DNA of 64,000 bases from Lyophyllum atratum (Eukaryota; Basidiomycota; Agaricomycetes; Agaricales; Lyophyllaceae). The notes beneath the pieces are model-generated. The model made no database searches. It was given only the letters and a program-made list of their open reading frames with translations, and had not been told where the DNA came from. The translations under genes were made by a program, and so were the position numbers. The stretch lies in assembly GCA_014905825.1 (NCBI GenBank), contig JACGCN010000005.1, positions 2,108,001-2,172,000 of the forward strand, in the 5' to 3' direction. Shown here in pieces: positions 9,176-20,612 of the stretch. Each line of letters begins with the position of its first letter. Position 1 is the first letter of the stretch.

Positions 9176-12100
9176 TCAACTGCGCCAGTACTGCGCCAGA
9201 TCATGTATCCGATCCAGCACCACAGTAATATAACTCGTCTCATTCAACAGCGCCTCAAAATGCTTGATCGCCTCCTCCTCCGTCAGGTCCAAGCGGAACT
9301 TCTCCTGGATCTGCTCATGCACATCGCGGTGCTTGATGTCCGGTATGTTCGCCTCCACCATCAGCGCGACGAGATTCAGGATGAGGTTCGTGCTCTTGCG
9401 CAGGATGCTGAAGGCAGTGAAGCAGAAGCTCTTGAAGCGCGCGTAGTGTGGGGACTGTGCGCCGCCCATCCCGTCAACCATCTCCTTGCATACTTTCACA
9501 GGTGGCGGGAAGGGCTTTGGGTCGCGTCCAAGAATGTATCCGAAATCGACTGTGCGGCAAAGGTCAGCCATTATAGCTTGAGAGGGACTCGGGGTTTGTT
9601 ACCGTGGAAGAAATGTCCTGCAATAGTCGGGTAAGACAGACTGTTATCGACATACAGAGAAGGGGCTCACCATCGGGCGCTACCAACAGATTATCCAAAT
9701 GCCGATCGCCCACCCCTAAAAGGTACGTCACAACACAATACCCAGCTATCCACGTATCCTCCTCAGCACACCCCTCCAAAAAAAAGACACAAGTACAAAT
9801 CAACTCACCACAACTCCTCACAAACGTATCAATAACACTCGGCTCCACCCCACTGGTCCCCACACTCCCCTCATCCGGATTATGCACCCTCAAATAATTC
9901 AACAAATTCCCATGCTCACTAACAATCGCCGCAATCGTCTTACTCGGTATAAACTGCACCATCCCCTGCAGCGGCCCCGTCGCCAACACATCATACGGGC
10001 TCAACTTCAGATCCAGCCCCTCCTTCCTCAACAACCGGTCCATCAGCGTGAACAGCTGTATCACAAGCTGGTCCTGGCGCATGTCGTCCCCGTCCTTGAA
10101 GATCAGGGGGTACTCACTGCCGTCGGTGCACTGGAAGTAGAGGAGGAGGGGGTAGAGGTTGGATTTGAATACGGAGGACTTCTCGGGGTTGATGCCGGTG
10201 ACGGTGACGCGGGCGTTGAGGGGGAGGGGCAGGGGGGGCATGCTGGAAAGATTGTTTTTGGAGTCGGAGATCATGGCGCGCAGTTTTTCGATCTTCTTTG
10301 GGCGGGGGTCTTTGGAGGTGCGGAGCTCGCGGGCGCGTTTGGAGAGGGTGTCGACGAGGAGGCCTTGCCGACGCATTAATTCGCGGCGTTCGGAGCCGTT
10401 TGGGGCCTGGGGGTGGGAAGGTCAGCAGGCGCGAAGGATAGAGGGAACAAAGGGAAACGGACCTCTAGAATCTTGTTCATAAATCTGAAGACGACGCGAC
10501 CGTACATTTTGGCCATCACACGATCCTCGAGCGCCACTTCGACCATGAGATACCAGTACAGCCTGTTCCCTAAGACTTGATTCGTCACTCCCCGGGCAAT
10601 GAGGAAATCCGTCAGTCCGCTGTCCTCGTACGATATGGCACTCGTGGTGGACCGCGCAGACCGCTGCTCGCTCGCGGCACTCTCAAACTTGAGCGCCTGC
10701 ACCAGTTGCAGGAGGTATAGCAGGAGCTCCTATTTGTATCTGATCTCAGCCTTCCACCCAAAAAACAATGATGCTGAATTCCACGTACGTCGTCATCCGC
10801 CCTCGTGAGCTGCTTCACTGCAAACGCCCTCACCCGTGAATCAACCGTTCCCGGACCAAGCAGCTCAAGCGCATCATCCGTGTCAATCTCCGTCCACTGC
10901 GGCAGCAATTCCTCCACCGCCTGCTTCACCTCCGACGAGTCACGCCACGTCACCGACTTGAGGAACTTGGTCAATCCGCGCTTGTCCCGCGCGAGATAAA
11001 ACCGGAACTTCCAGATCAGATCCTTCTCCTCTGCACTTAGTGGCTGCGAGGGCGAGTAGTTGAGGAGTTCCTGCGCGATGTCATGAGATATGTGAAAGTG
11101 AGCGGCTGGGATGTACGAACCCCGAGGTCGTCGCGGATCTTGGCGTTGGGTTTGAGTTCACGATCATAGGGACTGCTGCGGTGGCTGCGGACGAGGCGTC
11201 GGTGCTTATCTTCGACGGGGTTGTCGCGTGTCGCGTCGGGGTCGCTGACGCTCCAGATGTTGGAGTCGGGCCCGAATAGGGTGGATATCGACGCGGCGGC
11301 GGGTGTTTGTGATGGGGCCGGGAGGGGTGGAGTGGCGAAGGTTTGTGGTTGGAATTCCTGTGGGCGCGGTGTGTGAGGAGGGTCTGGAATAGGAGTGGAG
11401 AGGACTTACCGGTTCGTTGAAGACGACGGGAAAGTCGAAGCGGGGGAGATCGATGTAGAGGAATAGATTTTCTGACTTCTCCGTCTCGGCCTTTCGAGCT
11501 GCGTTAGATGTGGCATGAAGAGCAGGGGTAAAAACTCACGGCATGAATTTCTTCCATCTTGCGGAATGCCATAGAATCCAGCCAGTCAGATTTCGGAAGG
11601 TCTCCGCGTTCATATTTCTTGACGAGCTGAGGCTGGATTGAGTAGCTGTATTTTGGAAGATTGTACGCCACTTACTTTTTCTAAGCGACCCATCTCGTCA
11701 CGCGTCTCCAACTTGCTTGGTGTCGTCGTCTCAATCGAACCATCCGCTTCAACACCTGGCCACAAAAGAAGTCGATGTTTGCCTCGCCGCAGTGTCCTAA
11801 AGTCATAAATAAGATGGTGGCTAGCATACTCATAAAACCGAACTTACCACTTCTTTCCAAACAGACGAAACGTCGATCCTCCAACTGGCTCTGCCGCGCG
11901 TGGACCAGCAATGTCCCAGACCGTAAACGTGATATGAGAGCTAAGAGGGAGGGTCGCAGTACCGTATCGGGAGCGTGATCCATTCGTTCCACCTATATGA
12001 CGCAAATCAGCCGTGATTCAACGGTCCATGGAATATAATCTTACGTGTAGGCGTTCTTGAACGCCTTAAAGGAGGTCCGGAATGGTATCGTGAGCGGCTT

Positions 12101-12411
12101 ATTGTCCGCAATAAGCTGGCACGTCACGTATAGATCTGAAAGCGTTCTTGAGCCGGGAGTTATTGCAAAACTTGCACAATGGAAGAAAGGGCTCGTACGG
12201 AGACTGCACGCCGTGGAAACGCAGGTCCGGCTTCTCTAGAAGCTCGGTGAATGACCGTGGATGCCGATTTCCTTCGAGCTGCGATCTATGTTCCTAGTTT
12301 GTCAATTTCGGAGAGGGTGAATGGAATGATAACGAACATTCGGAATGTCACTGGGAGGTTGAGGTCCGATAGTTTGGCAAATGTGAAGTCATCGCGGTTG
12401 TCCTTGTCCAT
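9176..12411 (-). CDS. VPS34: Phosphatidylinositol 3-kinase Vps34 (class III), with apparent frameshift
   Basis: Makes PI3P for autophagy and endosomal sorting. The first exons are 12338-12411, 12199-12285, 12045-12146, 11848-11992 and 11676-11796; about a dozen exons in total. Domains in order: a C2 domain ([19 protein letters not shown], then [20 protein letters not shown]), a helical PIK domain ([19 protein letters not shown]) and a kinase domain with [19 protein letters not shown] (catalytic loop) and [12 protein letters not shown]. It ends in HDLAQYWRS, the usual C-terminal membrane-binding helix. A 15-nt microexon (9603-9617) encodes the residues just before the DFG motif. In exon 4 one extra base at G11951-11953 breaks the frame within the C2 domain ([12 protein letters not shown]), and removing it restores the family sequence. 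It is divergent from PRE4, with 199 bp between start codons. Confidence 0.95.
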
Positions 12412-12610
12412 CTTGAGCTTGGAAGGGAAGCCACCAACGCCCGCGGGGCTGCGAAAGTCAGGTAACGGGAGGGGAAGGGGGAGAGGAACAGGGGAGAGCG
12501 GAGGATCACCTCGACAACCCGAAATGGTCACGACTTGGCTTACATCAGCACTACGCGTCCTGCTTGCGCGTCGACGGCTGCTACCAACTTTAACTTTCCT
12601 CTACACCATC
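12412..12610. promoter_or_regulatory. Divergent promoter VPS34/PRE4
   Basis: The 199 bp between two start codons must hold both promoters. It is pyrimidine-rich on the PRE4 strand near the end. No clear TATA box is seen. Confidence 0.55.
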
Positions 12611-13700
12611 ATGGACCACTTCCCGAGAAATTGGGGTCGGCCAGTCAGTTTTATACTCTGACATAAAGTCTGGATGTACTGACCCGCAACGCCAGAGAAA
12701 CGATGCCTACGATCCGTACGGCACACATCCCATCGCACCCAGGGCAAATAACGGCCCCAAGGATGCTTTCGCCGCCGGAATCCAACGTACACAGTCTGTA
12801 TAGCCTCAAAGTTTTATTGTATGAGATCGCTCATGTCTTCACTAATCCAGACAACCTATCGTTACGGGAACCAGCGTCCTCGCAATCAAGTACAAGGACG
12901 GAATCATGATGGCAGCAGACAACCTCGGTGAGTCCTTCCTCTCCTCCTCACATACCACCTTACCTACCCTTTAACCGATTCCAGCATCGTATGGCTCCCT
13001 TGCCCGCTTCAAGGACGTTCAGCGATTGCAGCCAGTGGGTGCGCACACCGTCATCGGCGCAGGTGGCGACATGTCCGACTTCCAGTACATCCAATCGATG
13101 CTGGACGAGCTCATCATCGACGAATTCTCTGCACAAGACGGGCACACCCTCGGCCCAGCTGAGGTGCATGAGTATCTCGCGCAGGTCATGTATGCCCGCC
13201 GCTCAAAGATGGACCCACTGTGGAACGCTATTCTCGTTGGAGGTGTCAAAGACGGGAAACGGTGCGTGTATCTTGTATCCGTTTTCCCGTTCCACCTGTT
13301 GATCTTCGTTGTCGGACTTCTTAGGTTCCTGGCGTTCGTCGATCTGCTAGGTACAACTTACTCCGCATCAACACTCGCAACTGGCTACGGCGGCCATATC
13401 GCGCAGCCGCTCCTCCGCACGGCTGTCGAAGGGAAGGAAGATACTCTCACTGAGGAGGAGGCCTTGAAGATCCTCGAGCAGAGCATGAGAGTGCTCTACT
13501 ACCGCGACGCACGGAGTATCGACAAGGTACTACATTCTTACGTTCTGGTATGCTCGGCCGAGCGCTGACATGTCAATTTGCTTTAGTACCAAGTGGCGAC
13601 TGTCACGGAGAAGGGCGTGTTCGTGTCCGAGTCGCGCCACCTCGATACGTCGTGGGATTTCGCAGAGGGCATCAGAGGCTATGGAGCCCAAACACAATGA
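12611..13700 (+). CDS. PRE4: 20S proteasome subunit beta-7 (Pre4/PSMB4)
   Basis: Non-catalytic beta subunit of the 20S core. Exons are 12611-12643, 12696-12793, 12851-12927, 12985-13261, 13325-13526 and 13587-13700, giving 266 aa (human PSMB4 264). Diagnostic segments are RTQQPIVTGTSVLAIKYKDG, ASYGSLARFKDVQRL, YARRSKMDPLWN, LATGYGGHIAQPLLR and MRVLYYRDARS. All phases close. The N-terminal propeptide is about 45 residues. The short divergent promoter is shared with VPS34. Confidence 0.96.
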
Positions 13701-14135
13701 TATATTTTTGCTGCGTGATTTGTATTGTATCGTACTGCAGGTCTTCAAGCCTACTTTCTTTTTGATCTCCCCCGCTATGAAAGAGAGTCATCCGATGGTG
13801 CATATACGTGATCCCATTGCGGCAAGGTCAGTATTGGAACGTGTATCCAAAGTAAGCGAGGCAAGGCTCGTTCAGATACGCTCGGGGAAGATGGTAAGGC
13901 GAATTTCGTTACTGAAGCGACACAATGATCTGTCGGGTTTCGTGAATTATCTATGGTAGTATGTGTAGAAGGCCTAGGAACTAATGATTACGATGTTAGT
14001 TATGCGTCAAGGGGATGATCAAAGAGCCTGAGCACAGAGTCCCTCATCACGATTGCAACCAACATAACCTAGAACGTATAAGTATCGGGCGAGAAGGATC
14101 CATACTTATGACTGGGGGACAAACCCATTCATCGC
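13701..14135. other. Convergent 3' region, 435 bp
   Basis: 3' flank of PRE4 (+) and of the DUF6533 gene (-). No gene is recognised. Confidence 0.5.
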
Positions 14136-15742
14136 TTAGTAGCGCGACCCCAAACCAGTCGTCGTCGTCACATCTGTCCCAGGGTTGAACTCAATTGGTC
14201 CCGTAACCGATCGTGCTTCGGGGTGTGGCGCAGCTAATGCTGGATCGCGTAAGTTGAGCATCAACCGGGATATCATGGTCGAGGATATACTGCAATCACG
14301 TTAATCAAAGAAAAAGTTGGGAAGATGTTGAAATATACATATTATGGAAGGTCATGATGAATCCTCGTTCGTATTCCTGTGTATCTCTTTTGTCATTTTC
14401 CCAGCAGGGATGTGATGTTCTTGGAAGTCCTTACAGGCGATAGCTATAGAGAAGTCAGTACATATGTGTGCAGAAAAAAACCTAAACATACATGAAACGT
14501 TAGGATGTTGGCAAGCCCCACAGCGGCCATGATTCTTTGACCTTCAATTAGCCTTGACACTCGAGAATTCGAACATCCTTGTTCTCCCACCCGAAGTATA
14601 TAGCCCCTTTGTTATCTGTTCAATGAACGCAAGGAAGAAGGAAAAGATATGAGTACTACCGTCACGAAGTAGAACGTCCAACAATGGCCTGTCGCCTCCC
14701 CGACTCCGCCTGAACGATTTATATACCGTCATGCAAAATATCAGGGTGTCCAAGAACAGCATCCCAGTCCATGCTGCGGCGAAGTCTGCAACAGGAATCT
14801 ATCTGTGAGATGACCCCACCTCATAACAGAACACGAACGGTTCGCGCTGGTGGCTTAATTAGTCCTTAGTCCGAGTGGATGTATGTTCAACTCACTCGGA
14901 AACGTCTATTGGTAGAACGCAGCCCAAACTTGAGTACTTCACATCCTTCTTAGTATAGTGTCCCGTTATTACTGACCACTATTAATCATAAATACGCGTC
15001 AGCAAACGAAATCCATGTCCATATTCCACTCACTGCCCCAAAGACAACTACGGCCAGTCCACAAGTGCAAAGGAACAGGAGTATCCGGATACTTCGCTCG
15101 TAAAGAGCATAGGTTCGCATGATGAGTAGAACTACAATTTAGGAAGAACGTGGGTGGCGCTCGAAGGTATAGATATTCCTGCACTTACTTCCAACGACGA
15201 CCTGAATTGCCACAGCAATGTACTGATGGAATGCGGCAAGCCCGGGGCATCTGAATCGTACGTCGCTTATTAGCTCAATATTGGAGGTAGTATGTGAGTA
15301 CCCACATCTGCGAATGCACACATGAAACGACGTTAACATAAACATGAGTATCTTGCTCACCACTTCAGTGTTGGGCCGCTTTCCATCCCAGGTATCCTGG
15401 AATAGAATAGGGATATGGCCAAACAGCGTAATGTAGCGGTTGATGTAGAAAAAGCAGGATGCCCATGTGAAAGATCTTGACCAGAAGCGATCGACTTCTA
15501 ACGACAGGGTTAACGCGTAATCATAGTAGAGGATGACTGCGCCGGTGTATATGTCAAAATATTTAGGGATGGGAGTGCACCAAGCGCTTTACCACAGGAT
15601 ATTAGATTTGTGTAGATGATATGGGTTCTGGATAAATACAGCGACGGGCAGTTAGTTTTAAAGCGTATGGAGGAAAGATGGATTGAAGATGGATAATAAC
15701 TGACATCTGTTTTTGAGCAGAAGCATCGGCATTGTCCAGCAT
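14136..15742 (-). CDS. DUF6533 multi-helix membrane protein
   Basis: Member of the large mushroom-specific DUF6533 membrane family, of unknown function and often receptor-like in layout. It has many exons. Probable start ATG 15740-15742 (MLDNADASAQKQ) and stop 14136-14138. The N-terminal hallmark is read around 15450-15580: YYDYALTLSLEVDRFW followed by FFYINRYITLFGHIPIL. Further helices include IMRTYALYERSIRILLF at about 15060-15130, and the tail has SRLMLNLRDPALAAPHPEA near 14200-14270. Hydrophobic segments alternate with short introns, so several boundaries are approximate. No inactivating lesion was seen in the exons I could read. A DUF6534 gene lies 1.25 kb away on the same strand. Confidence 0.72.
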
Positions 15743-16994
15743 TGAGGAAAGTTTCGAGGGAAGCTAAGGGCTGTGGTTGTTGATACTTGAATTCCGAGTC
15801 ACCACTAGAGGTTAGACAAACTTCATGGAAGGTCGCATGGTAGGGACAATGAGCTGCCCGCGGGATTGGAAGGGCTTTAAGTCATATTACCATCAGGTCA
15901 CAGCCAAGGCAAGTGCTGTCGAACCTCGAGGCAGCATCCGCTACTTCTCCGACGGACGCGGCCAGATGATAATGTCCCGATAACTGTCGTAAGCTAGTCT
16001 AGAACGGCGAAAAGCGTGAGCTTTCCCTGGAAACCTACGCCACGCCTATATCCAAGTATCCTACTATGGTGGCCTCCATATACAAGAAACTCACCTTTGC
16101 TCTCCCCCAGAAGAGTTTTACGTATATCCGCAAGATTCCAGCGAGTCTGTGCCCACATCGCGGGGAGAGAGCCAGAACCAGTCCAGGAATTGCCTGTTTT
16201 AAGATCTATAGTTGCTTTTACACCCCAGTCAGGACAAGCTGAACACGTTGATATTGCCACTTGGGCACTAGTCGCCGAGGCACGCGCGGTGAATGGTAAT
16301 ACTTGGTAATACATTGGCACGAGCGCCGCTGTCTGCCGCCGTCAGTGTTCAAACGTTCACCAGACGTTCACTGTTCAGCGCTCTGCCAGCAACTTCGCGT
16401 GGTGGTGTGACTGTGAGTTTCTATGGCCAGTGCCACGGCAGGCCACGGCTCAATGTTGCAACTCGAGCTCCGCCACAGCTCCGCACACAATTTGCCGACC
16501 TCAATCTCCGCTCCACAACGACGACAATGATGACCACCCTAGAAAATGCCTTTGATTATAGCCTCGACCGTGACAAGCGGGCACCCCGAGTCCACGACGT
16601 TGAGGCGAAATAACCCGAAATCTTTGCGACGGACTCAGCATTGATTCGTCAGGATTTGCAACTTTCGTAGCCAGATCGATGTGATTCTCCACCCGTACAC
16701 TGTTGCATATGACTGCCTGTAGGACATCGACCTAGATCAGCCTTCAGGCCTTCACGTTCCGGCCATTCTTGCGGCATCAGTCTGAAGTGCCCCCATTATC
16801 AAGTTCGTCCGAATCGCCCGTCCCTTGGAGGTCTAATGATAGTATACATGCATCTAAAGTAAAACCGTAATGTACATCCTATTGCTACCAAATGAAACGA
16901 GATTTTAAGGAATGTCGCGCTGCATACGCTTATTCGAACTGCCGAACTCAAAATTCTCAACTACGACTTCCTTGTTGATATTGACAACGACAGA
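15743..16994. other. Intergenic, 1.25 kb
   Basis: Contains only short ORFs without family resemblance. The longest, on the minus strand at 15994-16320, has no recognised domain and no clear splice partner. Confidence 0.4.
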
Positions 16995-18847
16995 CTACAA
17001 GCTGTCGTTAGGGCGTGGCGCAGGGATGGAGGCGACTGGGTTACGTACCTGCCCCGTGCTACTGTGAGACCCTTTGGTCGAGTAATTTGTACTGGTTATA
17101 TTCGTCATGTTGATATCGGAGACTCCACTGATTTTTTCCGACAAGGTCTCCCTACTATTGAGTGTCGCGAGTAGACTGTTGAGATACACTGCTCAGGGCA
17201 ATATAAGATCAGGAAGGTGTTCTAGGGAGAACAAAAAGAATCACGTTTAGGGAGAGCGAAGTAGATTCCGATGAATGTGAATTCGTTTGGCCAGATGGTG
17301 TAGGTGATAAAGCAAGCGATAGAGCAGATACTGATTGGACGTGTTAACATAAAGTTGCTCCGTTCATAGGCAGTAGGTGAGTACACACGTCGTGAGCGCG
17401 CCTAGTAGCACGATAAATATGTACATTCTTTCGGAAGAAATTGAAGGAATACTCACTCGTGTTAATGGCATACATGATCAGTATGTTGACGATGGAGTCG
17501 GTCCTTCCAAACTGGGGTCAGAAAACTAGAGATACACAGCGACGGGAAGTAAGTCGTATACTTTCTAAATCCTGTTCTGCTTTTCAACAGAGTCAAGCAC
17601 AGGGATCCAGCAATCAGAAGATCCGCCGCAACGCCACTTCCCAAGGCGGTATACAGAAAATACTACAAAAGAGAGTGAGTATGTCATGAGTCAAGCTATC
17701 GCTGCGGACCCACCGATATCTTCGCAAAGCCCACGAAGGTCCCGACGGCAAATCTACACATGGATAGTTAGTAACTAAAGTGTGTTCCTACGTAATGTAA
17801 TGAATACAAACGCTCGCGAAGCGAAAGCTGAGAAAAGCTCAATAAATACACCGATCTGCGCCATGACTGCTAATGATGCTCACCAAAACCCGAGACTGTA
17901 CAGCACGAATAAAACCAATTATACTTGACCATCAGCAGAGAAGCTCACCGAAAGTTAACAGCGAGGTCGTAGCCTGATAACAGTATTTGTTGATTCGCTT
18001 ATAAATGCCGGGAAAACAGGGCGACTCACAATGCACAGAGCAAGGACTTTGCTTCTCCCCGCCACTATACTCATTGAGTGCACGATAACTAGGAAAAAAC
18101 CGAAGGGCTCACTCATCCAAACGCGACGACCAAAAATACTGACTGGGATGTTAGAAATGAAAGCACATAAGAGATATTCATATGGCATACCATCTTATGA
18201 TAGTATCACTGATACACTACGGGATAATGAGTTTAGAATATACAGACGATCAGATGTACTCATACCGTAAGATAGATCTGTGACTGTCGAACAAGTCATT
18301 ACGATTAGGTCGCCTACAGGGATGACTGACATACGAGGATGCTCCTACAGATCAAGGTCAGGAATTGACGGAGGAAGCATTTGAGAGATCCAAAACACGT
18401 ACCACGTCGGTGATACGAGGGCCAGCAGGTTGCCGAAGCTCGAGACCAGGTAAAAATACAAACCGTGAGTAATGAATGCAAGGTGCAACGTGTCTAAGAA
18501 CCTAAATTCTCATTAAGAGTTCTATGCTTTCCAGAAAAGCACTTCTGCCAGTGTGGCTGCGTACCACAGCGAAAAGATCTATTCATAGAGCACTTTAGTG
18601 AACAAAGAGAGCTTCGACGATGGAAGTGGCACGTACCACCATCCTGAACCACTGCCGATCTTTCCCGCTGTTTCTGAAATACATGTAGCTCTGTACGCAA
18701 GTGATTCCATAGAAGCTGGTCGAGGAGCGTCGGTGGTAGCACAGAATATTCTTGGTGGATAAGGACTTACATTGCTGCGATCAGGTTCCCCAGAAATGCC
18801 GCTCCCAACTTGCTGTCCAGTTGGATTGGGGGATGGGGGGAGGCCAT
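16995..18847 (-). CDS. DUF6534 multi-helix membrane prot. 1
   Basis: Mushroom-specific membrane protein with the C-terminal DUF6534 domain. The ATG is at 18845-18847; exon 1 (18771-18847) encodes LDSKLGAAFLGNLIAAM. It splices to YGITCVQSYMYFRNSGKDRQ, then WFLDTLHLAFITHGLYFYLV. The DUF6534 hallmark is at about 17440-17640: VAADLLIAGSLCLTLLKS, then TDSIVNILIMYAINT after an intron. The end holds LNSLLATLNSRETLSEK and a hydrophilic tail, with the stop at 16995-16997. Middle exons between 17650 and 18400 are hard to place. The function of the family is unknown. The visible hallmark exons are open, so I treat it as a gene. Confidence 0.75.
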
Positions 18848-20327
18848 GGTCCTGAAACGCGCTGCAAGTGTGTGGCGGCGTCGAAGACCAGCTGTGACTT
18901 GTCTTTATGGTTGAGCATAGTGTCAAGTGCCAGAGAGCTGACATTCGATTGTCAGAAGGCGCTGACGAACGTTTGGACATTGAACGGTGATAACATTGGC
19001 CATACGATTACGACAGCGATTATAAGCGTGATGAGCTTGTCGTCGCGTTACTACTATCAGAATTCGTCTGGGAAGAATGCAGACAAGACCGAAAAAAGAT
19101 TGGCTGTGGCTGCGTGTCACACCTATTCCGTCTTTCGCACTTGTGCTAGGAGTCGGTGCGTACTTGATGTTATCATACGTTGGAGGGGCATAGTAGATAA
19201 TGCGAGGACGCCTCACTGATCGATGAGTGGAATTCGACCCACGCTGGACTGTGTCCTACGTATTCCAAAGCATCCTGGATGATCGCAACACCCACATAAT
19301 TCCCAGTCCACCAATTGGCATGCGAGTCTCGAGGATCCATCATATGAAAGGACTGGATGGCAGATGTCCAACTTGAAGTGTTGAAGCTGAGTTCAGAGCG
19401 GTTGGAGAACATAAATAGCCTTCAACAGATAAAAGGTTCTCGTACATGCCGGAAAGCCATCTGTCTTGATGTCACGATGATCGTAGAGGTTCGCTTGGCC
19501 GTTGTATAAGAACAGTCTTTTACGTTGAACCATCTCGAAAGTGGCGCTGACGCGACTTGGGCGCGACAGTTCGAGATATGTGATAAGCAGAGTGTAATGG
19601 ACTTCATTATTTGATCATTCTTGGCATCCCCCCGCGCAGCAGGAAACTCTATATTTTCGGCATACATCTGGCTCAGGCTGCGGACCTAAATTCCTCGTCG
19701 TTAATGCATGGATTGCCATGTGACAGGTCCCGATTGCAGATGTCCAAATTTTGGGGGGTTCAAATGGTCCGTGACATAGATAGAACTCGGCAGGTGAGAA
19801 GTTCCTGGATAGCCCTACGGTGCCGTAAAGCCGTGGTTTTCAAAGGTCGCGAGGTGCGCAGAGGATCGCACGGCCGGAGTACGAGGATAGTCTTTACTTT
19901 GAGCATTCTTGAGTGGACATGCGCGTCGGATAGGTTCGAGGTACGTGATAGGCAGACGGCTGCAGATGGAGATGGTGGCTATCAGCATATGTGTGTGCAG
20001 AGCATTGTCATCCCCTTATCACACCGGGATAATGTAGGATGAGAACTCAGAGAAGAGTCCGAGTCGATGACACGTGAAGCTCTTGGCTGAGATCGAAACA
20101 GGCATTGGCAAGCCTCATCATCAAGCTTTGGGCATCCGGAGCCGTCGTGCTGCGTAACGAGGATGCCTTGGCGTAGAGGGTCAGCGCCGATAGGCAGGAG
20201 GCCGAAGGCGAAGGGAGTAAAACGGGATCAGACGGGTGTGGTGACTGGCCCAGGTGATGATGCCAGCTGCGGTGTACTCGACAGTCCTGAGAGGTAAAAA
20301 TAAAAACGAGTTATGCTCTAACTGCGA
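18848..20327. other. Intergenic, 1.5 kb, unassigned hydrophobic stretches
   Basis: On the minus strand at about 18930-19220, one frame gives a hydrophobic run (LITLIIAVVIVWPML) that may be debris of a membrane-protein gene. I could not link it to a family. Nothing else is recognised. Confidence 0.35.
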
Positions 20328-20428
20328 TGCCCCCTGCAAGGCTCGAACTTGCGACCTCAGGATTGCACATCCAAAGATGCGTCATATCTCTATGAGACCT
20401 GCGCTCTAGCCAACTGAGCCAAGGAGGC
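20328..20428 (-). tRNA. Elongator tRNA-Met(CAT) with an intron
   Basis: The acceptor GCCTCCT (from 20428) pairs with AGGGGGC, with discriminator A at 20328. The D arm is GCTC/GAGC. The loop reads CTCATA with anticodon CAT at 20392-20394. An intron of about 28 nt follows position 37. The T arm is GCAAG-TTCGAGC-CTTGC. The U-U at 31-39 also occurs in yeast elongator tRNA-Met. Confidence 0.92.
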
Positions 20429-20612
20429 TATGCACAATGGCGATCGTGGACAGTGATGATTTTTTGCCATGGCTGACTAATGGGGTTTAGAATTGACTTG
20501 CCCCGGCCACTTGTGCCACCCTACATAACTCTGTCCTGGACTGCCAGGATCACCGTCAGATTTACGCCGAGCGTTGCTTGCTGGGTGTCTACGATAGGCG
20601 CGAACCCTTACC

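Noticed and set aside
9882..10379. 165-codon plus-strand ORF over VPS34
   Set aside because: Antisense to the kinase domain; Gln/Leu/Val-biased shadow.
15994..16320. 108-codon minus-strand ORF
   Set aside because: No family resemblance, no clear splice partner, lies in an intergenic stretch.
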